Source: Bacteroidales bacterium
GTDB taxonomy: Bacteria; Bacteroidota; Bacteroidia; Bacteroidales; P3
DNA: 64,000 bases
Assembly: GCA_030523765.1 (NCBI GenBank)
Contig: JAUNHX010000002.1
Coordinates: 41,342 to 105,341 of the forward strand
Direction of reading: 5' to 3'
Below the pieces are notes generated by a model. The model searched no databases, was not told the origin of the DNA, and saw nothing but the letters and a program-made list of their open reading frames with translations. The translations under genes were made by a program, and so were the position numbers. The first letter of the stretch is position 1; each line of letters starts with the position of its first letter. This document shows positions 26,743 through 34,864 of this stretch, piece after piece.

Positions 26743-29700
26743 ATGCGTCTACTCTACTCTCTTGCCATTGCAATCTATACCTTTGCCATACGGCTAGCCA
26801 GTATCTGGAACGAGAAAGCTCGCCTAATGGTTGATGGGTGGAGAAGAACGCAACAAGCATTGAAGCAGTGGCCCTCTCACGATACTACAGTGTGGTTTCA
26901 CGCCTCATCGATGGGCGAGTTTGAACAAGCACGACCAGTATTGGAGCAATACAAAGAACAACATCCAAACCACACCATCGTTGTTACATTTTTCTCCCCT
27001 TCAGGCTACGAAGTACGGAAAAACTATCCACATGCCGACCATATCTTTTACCTACCTATGGACAGTCGGCGTAACGCTCGCCGATGGGTAGAAACCGTAC
27101 ATCCTCAAATCACGTTCTTTGTCAAATATGACTTCTGGTTCAACTACATGCACCAGTTGAAACGTCATCAATGCCATACGTATCTCTTTAGTGCCATCTT
27201 CCGTCCCCAGCAGTATTTTTTCCAATGGTATGGAGGTTGGTTTTGCCATCAACTCAATTGTTTTGATCAACTCTTTGTACAAAATCAAGAATCGCTCAAT
27301 CTCCTACAAGAACACGGTATTCCTCATTGTTCCAAAGCTGGCGACACCCGTTTTGATCAAGTAAATCGTATCGCTCAGAACACAAAAAGTTTTCCTGAGA
27401 TAGAGCAATTCATCAACGATCGCCCCGTGTTAATGGCTGGAAGTAGCTGGGAGCCAGACGAGCAACATATAAAGTATTTTATAGATCATTATCCTAACGA
27501 TCTGTGTGTCATCCTTGCTCCTCATGTCATCAGCGAAAGTCATTTACAATTTATTGAACAACTGTATGGCAACAATCATTGTCTCCGCTACTCGCAGATT
27601 AAACAACAGATAACAAAATTCCGAAAAAAAGGGGTCATCCTTATCATTGATAATATCGGCATGCTCTCTTCCCTTTATCGTTATGCTCACGTAGCTTATA
27701 TTGGCGGTGGGTTTGGCAAAGGGATTCACAACACACTCGAAGCCCTTACTTTTGGCAAACCAGTATGCTTTGGGCCCAATTATCATAAATTCCAAGAGGC
27801 CCGCGATATCATCCAACGAGGTGGTGGATTTACCTACCAACAATCTGAAGCGCTCAGCGCACAACTAACCCAATGGTTCGATGATCCTATCTCCTACAAC
27901 AATGCCTCCACTCAAAGTCGCCAATATGTTGAGGAAAATCTTGGAGCCTCAAAGCAGATCCTTGATTTGGTTGAGCAGCAGACATCTGCAATCCCGCCTA
28001 CCAAAACCTCTCAACCCACTCATCGTCCATTGCTACTCTTTGCCACATTGCTTTTGATAGCTAGTCTTTTCTCCTCCTGCTCTATTCAAAAATACATGGG
28101 GCCAGACGACTACCTACTCACCCATAATAAATATAAAGTCATTACCGATGATGGCGGGGCTCCTGACGCTGGCATTCAAGAGGCCTTAAAAAACGTTAAA
28201 GATTATACAGTTCAAAACCCCAACAGTAGTATCCTCGGCCTCTACCGCCATAAGATGCATGTATACTGCCTATCCCGTCCCAGCGACAGCAGTTGGGTAC
28301 ACCGCTATCTGCGCAAGCACGGACAACCTCCCGTTATTTACGATGAAAACGCTGCCCTCAATACCACCCGTAAAATAGAGGGACTTCTTCAGTCGAAAGG
28401 TTGTTTTGAAAGCGAAGTACGCTATGACACTGTGCTTTATGGCAACCGCCGTGTAAAAGTCTGCTACACAATCCTCCCCTCCCAACGCTATACCATCAAC
28501 GAGATCACCTACAAAGCCCAATCGGAGAGCGCCAATCAATTCCTCCAACGATGGAGTGAACGCTCGCTACTCCATACAGGCGACTACTACGATCAGCAAA
28601 TCCTTTCGGACGAACGCAGCGCCATAGCCGAACAAATGCATCGCGAAGGTTTTTATTACGCTAGCAAAGACCTAGTAACCTACAAGATAGATACCAACCT
28701 AGCTTCAGGCCAACTCAATATTGAACTCAACTTAGGCAATCCTATCATATTCAACAGTAATAATCAGGCCCAAACCATCCCCCTCAGACCCTACCTCATT
28801 GACCGTATCTTCGTCTATCCGAACAGTACAGCTGCCTCCAGTATTGGTTTGGCCGATTATGACACCTTAAACCTCGATATTTCCACCCGTTTGGGACGCT
28901 CTAAATACTTCTTTGTATACAACCAACCCATGACACTCAAGCCTACTACCATAGCCCGTTCTATGACCCTCTACAGCGATCGTATGTACAGCAGTATTGC
29001 CACTCAACGTTCCTATAATGCACTACAGAACCTGCGTAATTTCAAATATATAAACTTCGATTTCATTGAATCACCCAATAGCAGCAGTCATCCCGACAGC
29101 ATTGGACGACTCGATGCGCGTGTGAGATTGATGAATAGTACTAAGCAGAAACTCTCTCTCTCGCTAGAGGTCAACAACTCATCGCCCAATTGGATCAGTT
29201 CAGAGGGTAACACCTCTGGTAGCAGCGGTAACTTCGGTGTTGAGACCATTCTTTCTTATCAAAACAAGAATATTTTTGGTGGGGCCGAACTACTGAAAGT
29301 AGAGGGATCGTTTCTGATCGAGTTACCCGATCTCTTCAAGCCTTCGTCTGAACTAACCCACTGGTCTACTTTTGAAACCGGTATCGATGCGAGTCTCGAT
29401 ATTCCTCGTCTACTTCTTCCCTCTGCATTTCGACTAGGACAGCGTACAAAACCCCATACCGTGCTTGGCTTAGGTGCCTACTATCAAGACCGCTATTATT
29501 TCGAACGATTGCTTATCAATACCTCCTTCGGTTACAATTGGAGTAGTAACCGCCGTCATCAACACCAATTCCTCCCTATCGAACTTACCTTTGCCCGCTT
29601 TTTCGATATCGATCCCTCCTTTTGGGCCCGTATCGAGCAGTCCTCTAGCAGTAGCCGACTCAAATATCAGTATAGTAGCCACTTCATCATGGATGCCCGC

Positions 29701-30462
29701 TACGACTATGTATATAGCAACCAATCTTACATCTCGCGACGCGACTTCACCTATCTCCATTTCTCGTTCGAATCGGCAGGCAATCTTCTCTATGGTTTGG
29801 CGCATACTTTCCAGACAGCGGCAGACTCTACAGGTATTTACCAAGTATACGGAGTACCCTTCTCGCAATATGTACGCCTCAATAGCGAAATTAAACATTA
29901 CTTTTATATAGGAAATAAAAGTTCTTTCGTTACTCGCTTATTGCTTGGTATAGGTCTTCCCTATGGCAACTCAGACAACCTACAGATGCCCTACGAGAAA
30001 AGTTTCTTTGGCGGAGGTCCACTCACCATGCGCGCTTGGCACCTAAGACGTTTAGGTCCTGGATTCTATTCTCCTTCCAACAACCAATTGCTTGAACGCA
30101 CTGGCGATATGACGATGGTGTTCAACCTTGAAGGACGTTTCCCTATCTTTTCCCGTCTTGAAGGAGCACTCTTTGCCGATATCGGTAACGTATGGCTTAT
30201 CTACGAAAACGAAAGTATGCCCGGAGGTGAGTTTCACATTAATACCTTCATCCCTAGCTTGGCCGTAGGTACTGGTTTAGGCCTACGTCTCAATGTCTCC
30301 ATCCTCACTGTACGTCTCGATATAGGGCTCCCGCTCTATGATCCAGCCTATGCCGAAAACGAGCGGTGGCGTTACCAGCACTGGGACGAATACCCGCTAA
30401 GCATTCGGGATGGATACTTCGGCCCACTCACGTTTAATTTTGGAATCGACTACCCCTTCTAA
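26743..30462 (+). CDS. Kdo transferase (WaaA) fused to BamA/TamA-like outer membrane lipoprotein
   Basis: One uninterrupted frame of 1239 residues. Residues 1-~420 are a complete 3-deoxy-D-manno-octulosonic acid transferase: N-terminal membrane anchor, SSMGEFEQARPVLEQY, 'VVTFFSPSGYEV', 'GDTRFDQV', 'AGSSWEPDE', and 'YIGGGFGKGIHNTLEA'. It would add Kdo to lipid A precursor on the cytoplasmic face. Then an internal signal-peptide-like segment with lipobox LFSSC (Cys446) begins a ~790-residue BamA/TamA-like protein with POTRA-like repeats and a barrel containing 'SFFGGGPLTMRAW', ending in Phe. Normally these are separate adjacent genes. Either the polypeptide is cleaved at Cys446 or an internal start (a TTG lies near codon 431) is used. 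Confidence 0.85.
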   Translation: MRLLYSLAIAIYTFAIRLASIWNEKARLMVDGWRRTQQALKQWPSHDTTVWFHASSMGEFEQARPVLEQYKEQHPNHTIVVTFFSPSGYEVRKNYPHADHIFYLPMDSRRNARRWVETVHPQITFFVKYDFWFNYMHQLKRHQCHTYLFSAIFRPQQYFFQWYGGWFCHQLNCFDQLFVQNQESLNLLQEHGIPHCSKAGDTRFDQVNRIAQNTKSFPEIEQFINDRPVLMAGSSWEPDEQHIKYFIDHYPNDLCVILAPHVISESHLQFIEQLYGNNHCLRYSQIKQQITKFRKKGVILIIDNIGMLSSLYRYAHVAYIGGGFGKGIHNTLEALTFGKPVCFGPNYHKFQEARDIIQRGGGFTYQQSEALSAQLTQWFDDPISYNNASTQSRQYVEENLGASKQILDLVEQQTSAIPPTKTSQPTHRPLLLFATLLLIASLFSSCSIQKYMGPDDYLLTHNKYKVITDDGGAPDAGIQEALKNVKDYTVQNPNSSILGLYRHKMHVYCLSRPSDSSWVHRYLRKHGQPPVIYDENAALNTTRKIEGLLQSKGCFESEVRYDTVLYGNRRVKVCYTILPSQRYTINEITYKAQSESANQFLQRWSERSLLHTGDYYDQQILSDERSAIAEQMHREGFYYASKDLVTYKIDTNLASGQLNIELNLGNPIIFNSNNQAQTIPLRPYLIDRIFVYPNSTAASSIGLADYDTLNLDISTRLGRSKYFFVYNQPMTLKPTTIARSMTLYSDRMYSSIATQRSYNALQNLRNFKYINFDFIESPNSSSHPDSIGRLDARVRLMNSTKQKLSLSLEVNNSSPNWISSEGNTSGSSGNFGVETILSYQNKNIFGGAELLKVEGSFLIELPDLFKPSSELTHWSTFETGIDASLDIPRLLLPSAFRLGQRTKPHTVLGLGAYYQDRYYFERLLINTSFGYNWSSNRRHQHQFLPIELTFARFFDIDPSFWARIEQSSSSSRLKYQYSSHFIMDARYDYVYSNQSYISRRDFTYLHFSFESAGNLLYGLAHTFQTAADSTGIYQVYGVPFSQYVRLNSEIKHYFYIGNKSSFVTRLLLGIGLPYGNSDNLQMPYEKSFFGGGPLTMRAWHLRRLGPGFYSPSNNQLLERTGDMTMVFNLEGRFPIFSRLEGALFADIGNVWLIYENESMPGGEFHINTFIPSLAVGTGLGLRLNVSILTVRLDIGLPLYDPAYAENERWRYQHWDEYPLSIRDGYFGPLTFNFGIDYPF

Positions 30463-30482
30463 CCCCTTATAATATAAATAAT

Positions 30483-31457
30483 ATGTATTCATTAAAAGAA
30501 TTACAACAACGCATTAGCGATATTTTTCAGCAAGAAAAGTTCCTTGCTACTCCGACATCGCTATATGAACCCATTGACTATACCCTCTCGTTAGGGGGAA
30601 AAAGAATACGCCCTTTGCTGCTTCTAGCCTCGTGCCAACTATTTGGTGGAGATATAGAACAAGCTAAAGATGCCGCCCTCGGTATCGAAACCTATCATAA
30701 CTTCACACTCTTACACGACGACCTGATGGATCAATCCCCTATCCGGCGTGGTCAACCTACCGTTTATCGCAAATGGAGTCCTAACACCGCTATCCTATCT
30801 GGCGATGCAATGATATCGTTAGCTTGGCGCTATTTCCTCCGTCAACCCCACCCACAACTACAATCCATACTCAACCTCTTCAATGAAACATGCATTCAAA
30901 TCACCGAAGGACAGCAATACGATATGGACTTTGAGCAACGACAGGATGTTACCACAGCCGAGTATCTCGACATGATCCGTCTTAAAACAGCCGTTCTTCT
31001 AGCCGGTGCCCTCAAAATTGGAGCCCTCTACGCTAACGCATCCCCTACCAACCAAGAGTATATCTACCAATACGGAATCCATCTAGGCTTAGCCTTCCAA
31101 TTGCAAGACGACCTCCTCGATGCCTATGGCGATGTTTCTATATTGGGAAAACAAACAGGTACCGATATCTGCGACAATAAGAAAACATACCTCTACCTTC
31201 AAGCGCTTGCCGCTGCCAACCCCGAACAACACAATCTCCTCACCCAACTTTACAGTACCAAACCCACCGACAATAGCGCCAAGATCTCCCAAATCCTTGA
31301 TCTCTATCAACAGTTAGGTATAAAACAATCTACCGAACAAGTTATAGAACAAGAGTTTAACCAAGCCCTACACTATCTACAGCTAATCGATACCCCCGAT
31401 CAGAATAAGGAGCCTCTATTGAATTTGGGACAAAAACTACTCCATCGCGATAGTTAA
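30483..31457 (+). CDS. Polyprenyl diphosphate synthase family protein
   Basis: A 324-residue, all-helical prenyltransferase that condenses isopentenyl diphosphate with allylic diphosphates. The first Asp-rich motif is HDDLMDQSPIRRGQPTVYR (Asp79, Asp80, Asp83) and the second is FQLQDDLLDAYGD. 'GGKRIRPLLLLASC' gives the substrate-binding GGKRIRP. Chain length (farnesyl, geranylgeranyl or longer) cannot be told reliably; homologues in Bacteroidetes near envelope genes are often farnesyl/geranylgeranyl types. It starts 20 bases after the Kdo transferase fusion and is likely in the same transcript. Confidence 0.92.
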   Translation: MYSLKELQQRISDIFQQEKFLATPTSLYEPIDYTLSLGGKRIRPLLLLASCQLFGGDIEQAKDAALGIETYHNFTLLHDDLMDQSPIRRGQPTVYRKWSPNTAILSGDAMISLAWRYFLRQPHPQLQSILNLFNETCIQITEGQQYDMDFEQRQDVTTAEYLDMIRLKTAVLLAGALKIGALYANASPTNQEYIYQYGIHLGLAFQLQDDLLDAYGDVSILGKQTGTDICDNKKTYLYLQALAAANPEQHNLLTQLYSTKPTDNSAKISQILDLYQQLGIKQSTEQVIEQEFNQALHYLQLIDTPDQNKEPLLNLGQKLLHRDS

Positions 31458-31590
31458 GACTATCGGAAGGAACTTTTTTTATATCATATATAACATTTAC
31501 AATCAGTAAAATACAGATATTTTAGCCTATTTTTTTGTTCTTTTTACAAAAAAAAACAGCAAAAAACGCCTGTCGTTTGAAATATATTCC

Positions 31591-31598
31591 TAACTTTG
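31591..31598 (+). promoter_or_regulatory. -7 box for the exbB operon
   Basis: TAACTTTG followed by CA, an exact TAnnTTTG element 64 bases before the exbB ATG. Confidence 0.55.
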
Positions 31599-31661
31599 CA
31601 AAGATATTGTTGAATGTTGTTTTTGAATAACTAATTAATAATTAATACAGTAAACACCATC

Positions 31662-32504
31662 ATGAAAAAAGCATTTGCATTGATGTCAATATTCGGTTTA
31701 TTGGCATTCACGAACCTTAATGGTCTCAAGGCTCAGGACGCTCCCGCTCCTGCTGAAGCCGCTCCCGCAACAGAACAGGTCGACGAACAGACCGCTGATA
31801 GCGCAGCTCCTGCTGAAGCAATTAACGCAGAAGAAGCAGAGGTTGAAACCGTTGCTGCTGCTCCCGCAAAGAAAGACACCTTCCACCAAGTTCTGAAAAA
31901 GAAATTCATTGAAGGTGGTGCAGGCTGGATGACCCCCGTGCTCCTCTGCCTCATCCTCGGTCTTGCCCTCGTTATCGAGCGCATCCTTTACCTGAACATG
32001 TCCTCTACCAATGTCACCAAACTGCTCAACGGCATTGAAGACAACGTAAAGAACGGCAACTACGAAGGTGCCAAAGAGCTTTGCCGCAACACCCGCGGTC
32101 CTGTAGCTAGCATCTTCTATCAGGGTCTCGATCGTATTGACACTGGTCTTGAAAATGTTGAAAAATCCATCACCTCCTACGGTGGCGTACAGATGGCTCG
32201 TTTGGAAGCTAACATGACTTGGATTGCCATGTTCATCGCACTGGCTCCCTCCTTCGGATTCCTCGGTACCACTGTCGGTATGGTTGGCGCATTCGATGCT
32301 ATCGAAGCAGCTGGCGATATCAGCCCCACTGTTGTTGCTGGTGGTATGAAAGTGGCTCTGTTGACCACTATCTTCGGTCTTATCGTTGCTATCATCCTTC
32401 AGATTTTCTACAACTATCTGCTCACCAAAATCGAATCTCTGGTATCCGATATGGAAGAAGGTTCTATCTCCTTCATGGATATCCTCGTAAAATACCACAA
32501 ATAA
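31662..32504 (+). CDS. exbB: ExbB/TolQ-type proton channel protein
   Basis: A 280-residue inner membrane subunit of the Ton-type motor that uses proton motive force to energise outer membrane receptors. It begins with a cleavable-looking signal (ending LKAQ) and an Ala/Pro/Glu-rich linker of about 45 residues, a layout common in Bacteroidetes ExbB. Three transmembrane segments follow: 'MTPVLLCLILGLALVIERILYL', 'MFIALAPSFGFLGTTVGMVGAF' with the conserved Gly/Thr ring, and 'LTTIFGLIVAIILQIFYNYL'. It heads an operon with a small membrane protein and two exbD genes. Confidence 0.93.
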   Translation: MKKAFALMSIFGLLAFTNLNGLKAQDAPAPAEAAPATEQVDEQTADSAAPAEAINAEEAEVETVAAAPAKKDTFHQVLKKKFIEGGAGWMTPVLLCLILGLALVIERILYLNMSSTNVTKLLNGIEDNVKNGNYEGAKELCRNTRGPVASIFYQGLDRIDTGLENVEKSITSYGGVQMARLEANMTWIAMFIALAPSFGFLGTTVGMVGAFDAIEAAGDISPTVVAGGMKVALLTTIFGLIVAIILQIFYNYLLTKIESLVSDMEEGSISFMDILVKYHK

Positions 32505-32603
32505 TAGCTTCAAGGAAGACAACGTTCCCCATTGCTACTACGCAATATGAACGTCTGTTTCAATGAAACCACTAATTGTATAACATTAAATTCCTTGAGT
32601 ATT

Positions 32604-33050
32604 ATGAAAGAAAGTCTAAGAAAAATCATCTTGTGGGCGGCCCTTGCAGTAGCCATTATCGGATCTATCTGCTGCATCCTGTTCGCAATGAAATACGACA
32701 AGAACAACCCCGATAGCTTCGCAGGACTTTACAACCTTGCATATGGCATTGTATTAGTCCTCATTGCCCTCTGCATTATTGGTATGCTCTACTTCGTTAT
32801 CCTCCGTATCGTAAAGGGTAATGGAAAAGGACTGCTTATCGGTATTGGTTTGTTGGCCATCGTTTGCGTGGTCAGTTACCTACTCTCTTCGAGCACCGAC
32901 CTTAGCCAGACCTTCCTTGATAAGTATGCAGCCACCGAAAGTACCTCCAAATTAGTAGGTGCTGGTGTTTATGCCACTTATGCTTTGGTCATTGTCTCCG
33001 TACTCGCCATCGTGTACGTAGAATTAGCACAAATCTTTAAAAAGAAGTAA
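32604..33050 (+). CDS. Small four-helix membrane protein of the exbB-exbD operon
   Basis: A 148-residue integral membrane protein with four predicted transmembrane segments ('IILWAALAVAIIGSICCILFA', 'LAYGIVLVLIALCIIGMLYFVIL', 'LLIGIGLLAIVCVVSYLL', 'VGAGVYATYALVIVSVLAIVYVELAQIF'). I know no biochemical function; Bacteroidetes often carry such a gene between exbB and exbD. The ATG at 32604 (MKESLRKII) is chosen because the frame extends upstream only through TTG and lacks a sensible N-terminus there. It ends six bases before the first exbD gene, so it is co-expressed. Confidence 0.75.
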   Translation: MKESLRKIILWAALAVAIIGSICCILFAMKYDKNNPDSFAGLYNLAYGIVLVLIALCIIGMLYFVILRIVKGNGKGLLIGIGLLAIVCVVSYLLSSSTDLSQTFLDKYAATESTSKLVGAGVYATYALVIVSVLAIVYVELAQIFKKK

Positions 33051-33056
33051 CCTATT

Positions 33057-33632
33057 ATGAGTAAAAGAAAAACTCCAGGCCTGAATACGAGCTCAATGTC
33101 CGATATCTCGTTCCTGCTGTTGGCGTTCTTCCTTATGGTGTCCAGCATCAACTCTGATATGGGTCTTGCGCGTCGTCTTCCGCCGCCACTACCTCCCAAT
33201 CAGACACCGCCCGATGTCAAGGAGCGTAACATCTTCGTTGTGAAGATCAACAGCAAGGACCGTGTTCTCTTTAATGGAGAAATTGGCGATGTCTCGATGT
33301 TGAAAGATCGTGCCAAGGAGTTCCTCGGTAATCCCAACAACGATCCCAACCTTCCCGAAAAACAGGATGTATTTATTGCCGGTTTTGGTGGCACATACCC
33401 TGTATCGAGAGGTGTGATCTCGCTGCAGAACGACCGTGGTACCTCTTACGACATGTACTTCCGCGTAAACAACGAGTTGGCAGCAGCCATCAACGAAATG
33501 CGCGATGAGCTTTCCAACGAGAAGTTCCAAAAAGGCTATGCTGATATTACAGAAGACCAACGTAAAGCCATCGACCAAGCAATCCCCATTGCCATCTCGG
33601 AGGCCGAACCCGCAAAGATAGGAGAACAATAA
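33057..33632 (+). CDS. exbD: ExbD/TolR-type biopolymer transport protein (first copy)
   Basis: A 191-residue ExbD protein with one N-terminal transmembrane helix. 'LNTSSMSDISFLLLAFFLMVSS' contains the conserved Asp of the proton path (in SMSDI), and a Pro-rich segment (LPPPLPPNQTPP) and a periplasmic domain follow. It works with ExbB and TonB in energising outer membrane transport. The C-terminus is longer than in the second copy, and it carries an insert around 'GNPNNDPNLPEKQD'. It is followed four bases later by the second exbD gene. Confidence 0.93.
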   Translation: MSKRKTPGLNTSSMSDISFLLLAFFLMVSSINSDMGLARRLPPPLPPNQTPPDVKERNIFVVKINSKDRVLFNGEIGDVSMLKDRAKEFLGNPNNDPNLPEKQDVFIAGFGGTYPVSRGVISLQNDRGTSYDMYFRVNNELAAAINEMRDELSNEKFQKGYADITEDQRKAIDQAIPIAISEAEPAKIGEQ

Positions 33633-33635
33633 TAT

Positions 33636-34106
33636 ATGGCACGATTTACAGGAAATAAAGCAAAAGAGACGCCCGCACTTAATATGGGCTCCATGTCGGA
33701 TATTATCTTCATGCTCCTCTTCTTCTTTATGGTCATCACCACTATGCGCGAAAGCTCGCTCTTCGTCCAGATTAAAGTGCCTCAAGGCACTGAAGTTAGC
33801 AAACTCGAAAAGAAGAGTCTCGTTAGCTATATCAACATTGGTGTTCCCCAAAAACAATACCAAGCTAAATATGGTACTGAGCCTCGCATCCAGCTCAACG
33901 ATCAGATAAGCGATGTTACCGCAATCGCAACCTTCGTTGAACTTGAGAAAATGCAACGTGACGAAAGTGAACGAAACCTCCTTACTATGGCCATCAAATC
34001 AGACCAACAAGTAAGAATGGGTATTGTTAGCGACATCAAGCAGGAACTGCGTAACGCAGGTGCCTATCGTGTCTTCTACAACGCATCGAAGAGTGGTAAG
34101 AAGTAA
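33636..34106 (+). CDS. exbD: ExbD/TolR-type biopolymer transport protein (second copy)
   Basis: A 156-residue ExbD paralogue. 'LNMGSMSDIIFMLLFFFMVITTMR' again gives the single transmembrane helix with its conserved Asp, and the periplasmic part ends 'GAYRVFYNAS'. Paired exbD genes are common in Bacteroidetes and probably form a heteromeric stator. It is the last gene of the operon, with a strong terminator 24 bases after the stop. Confidence 0.93.
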   Translation: MARFTGNKAKETPALNMGSMSDIIFMLLFFFMVITTMRESSLFVQIKVPQGTEVSKLEKKSLVSYINIGVPQKQYQAKYGTEPRIQLNDQISDVTAIATFVELEKMQRDESERNLLTMAIKSDQQVRMGIVSDIKQELRNAGAYRVFYNASKSGKK

Positions 34107-34129
34107 TCTCCCCATCGCATGAACCATTC

Positions 34130-34160
34130 AAGGCTGCCCTAATCAAGGCAGCCTTTTCTT
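34130..34160 (+). terminator. Rho-independent terminator of the exbB-exbD operon
   Basis: AAGGCTGCC pairs perfectly with GGCAGCCTT across an 8-base loop, and TTCTTTTT follows. Confidence 0.9.
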
Positions 34161-34435
34161 TTTGGTCCATAACCCATATAATAAAGAGCAACACAGTCCT
34201 ATTAAGGTATGTTTCTCTTTTCGTTATGTGAAACCACATTACCCACGATTATTAATTATTTCTTACCAGATTACCACAAACACTCTACTATCCCTTATAT
34301 TCTTAATAAACTTAATTGGATTCTTGTAATACTCTCGTTCATAAAGCACTTTCCCATTGCGCATCATACTGCATAGTGTTCCTCTTTCAGAGATCTATAT
34401 TCCCTCTCAGCAGGGAGGTACATTTCCTAATCCTA

Positions 34436-34471
34436 GAGAGTAATATCTCCTCATTGCGGAGAGTAATATCT
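34436..34471. repeat. 13-bp direct repeat pair
   Basis: GAGAGTAATATCT occurs at 34436-34448 and again at 34459-34471, with a 23-base period, about two helical turns, roughly 220 bases before the GH97 promoter. Confidence 0.7.
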
Positions 34472-34670
34472 TATCAATTGTAATTAATCACCACTTTAGT
34501 GAAGGAACGATAAGAGCGTTTCAGCAGTTACAAAACCTTAACTATACTGATAGTTGAAGAGGCTATTAATCAAGTACAAGACCTAAGAAAAAAGATAAAA
34601 CGGTTGCCTTTCAATCTAGATTTCAACATGCCCTAAGAACCTTTCTACATTCAATACCGAATAATTGTTT

Positions 34671-34700
34671 TTTGCATATAAACCATTTTTACTATCTTTG
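34671..34700 (+). promoter_or_regulatory. Promoter of the GH97 gene
   Basis: TTTG (34671-34674), an 18-base spacer, then TATCTTTG (34693-34700): a full Bacteroidetes-type promoter. The ATG follows 165 bases downstream, leaving a long untranslated leader. Confidence 0.75.
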
Positions 34701-34864
34701 CAGTATCTATCTTATAGTTGATTATTATCTAGATCGCTGATATTACGCAGTTTGCAATCTAAACAAGAAACTATAGGTAGAATAAGAACCACTAACCACC
34801 CACAACACAACCTTCTCTACTGAGGAGAATCTTTAAATGAATCATAAAACCGAAAAAATAGACT

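Larger units (their letters stand above)
34161..34864. other. Intergenic region before the GH97 gene
   Basis: About 700 AT-rich bases with no supported gene. It holds a pair of 13-bp direct repeats (34436-34471) and a good promoter (34671-34700). I see no structured RNA that I can name. Confidence 0.6.
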
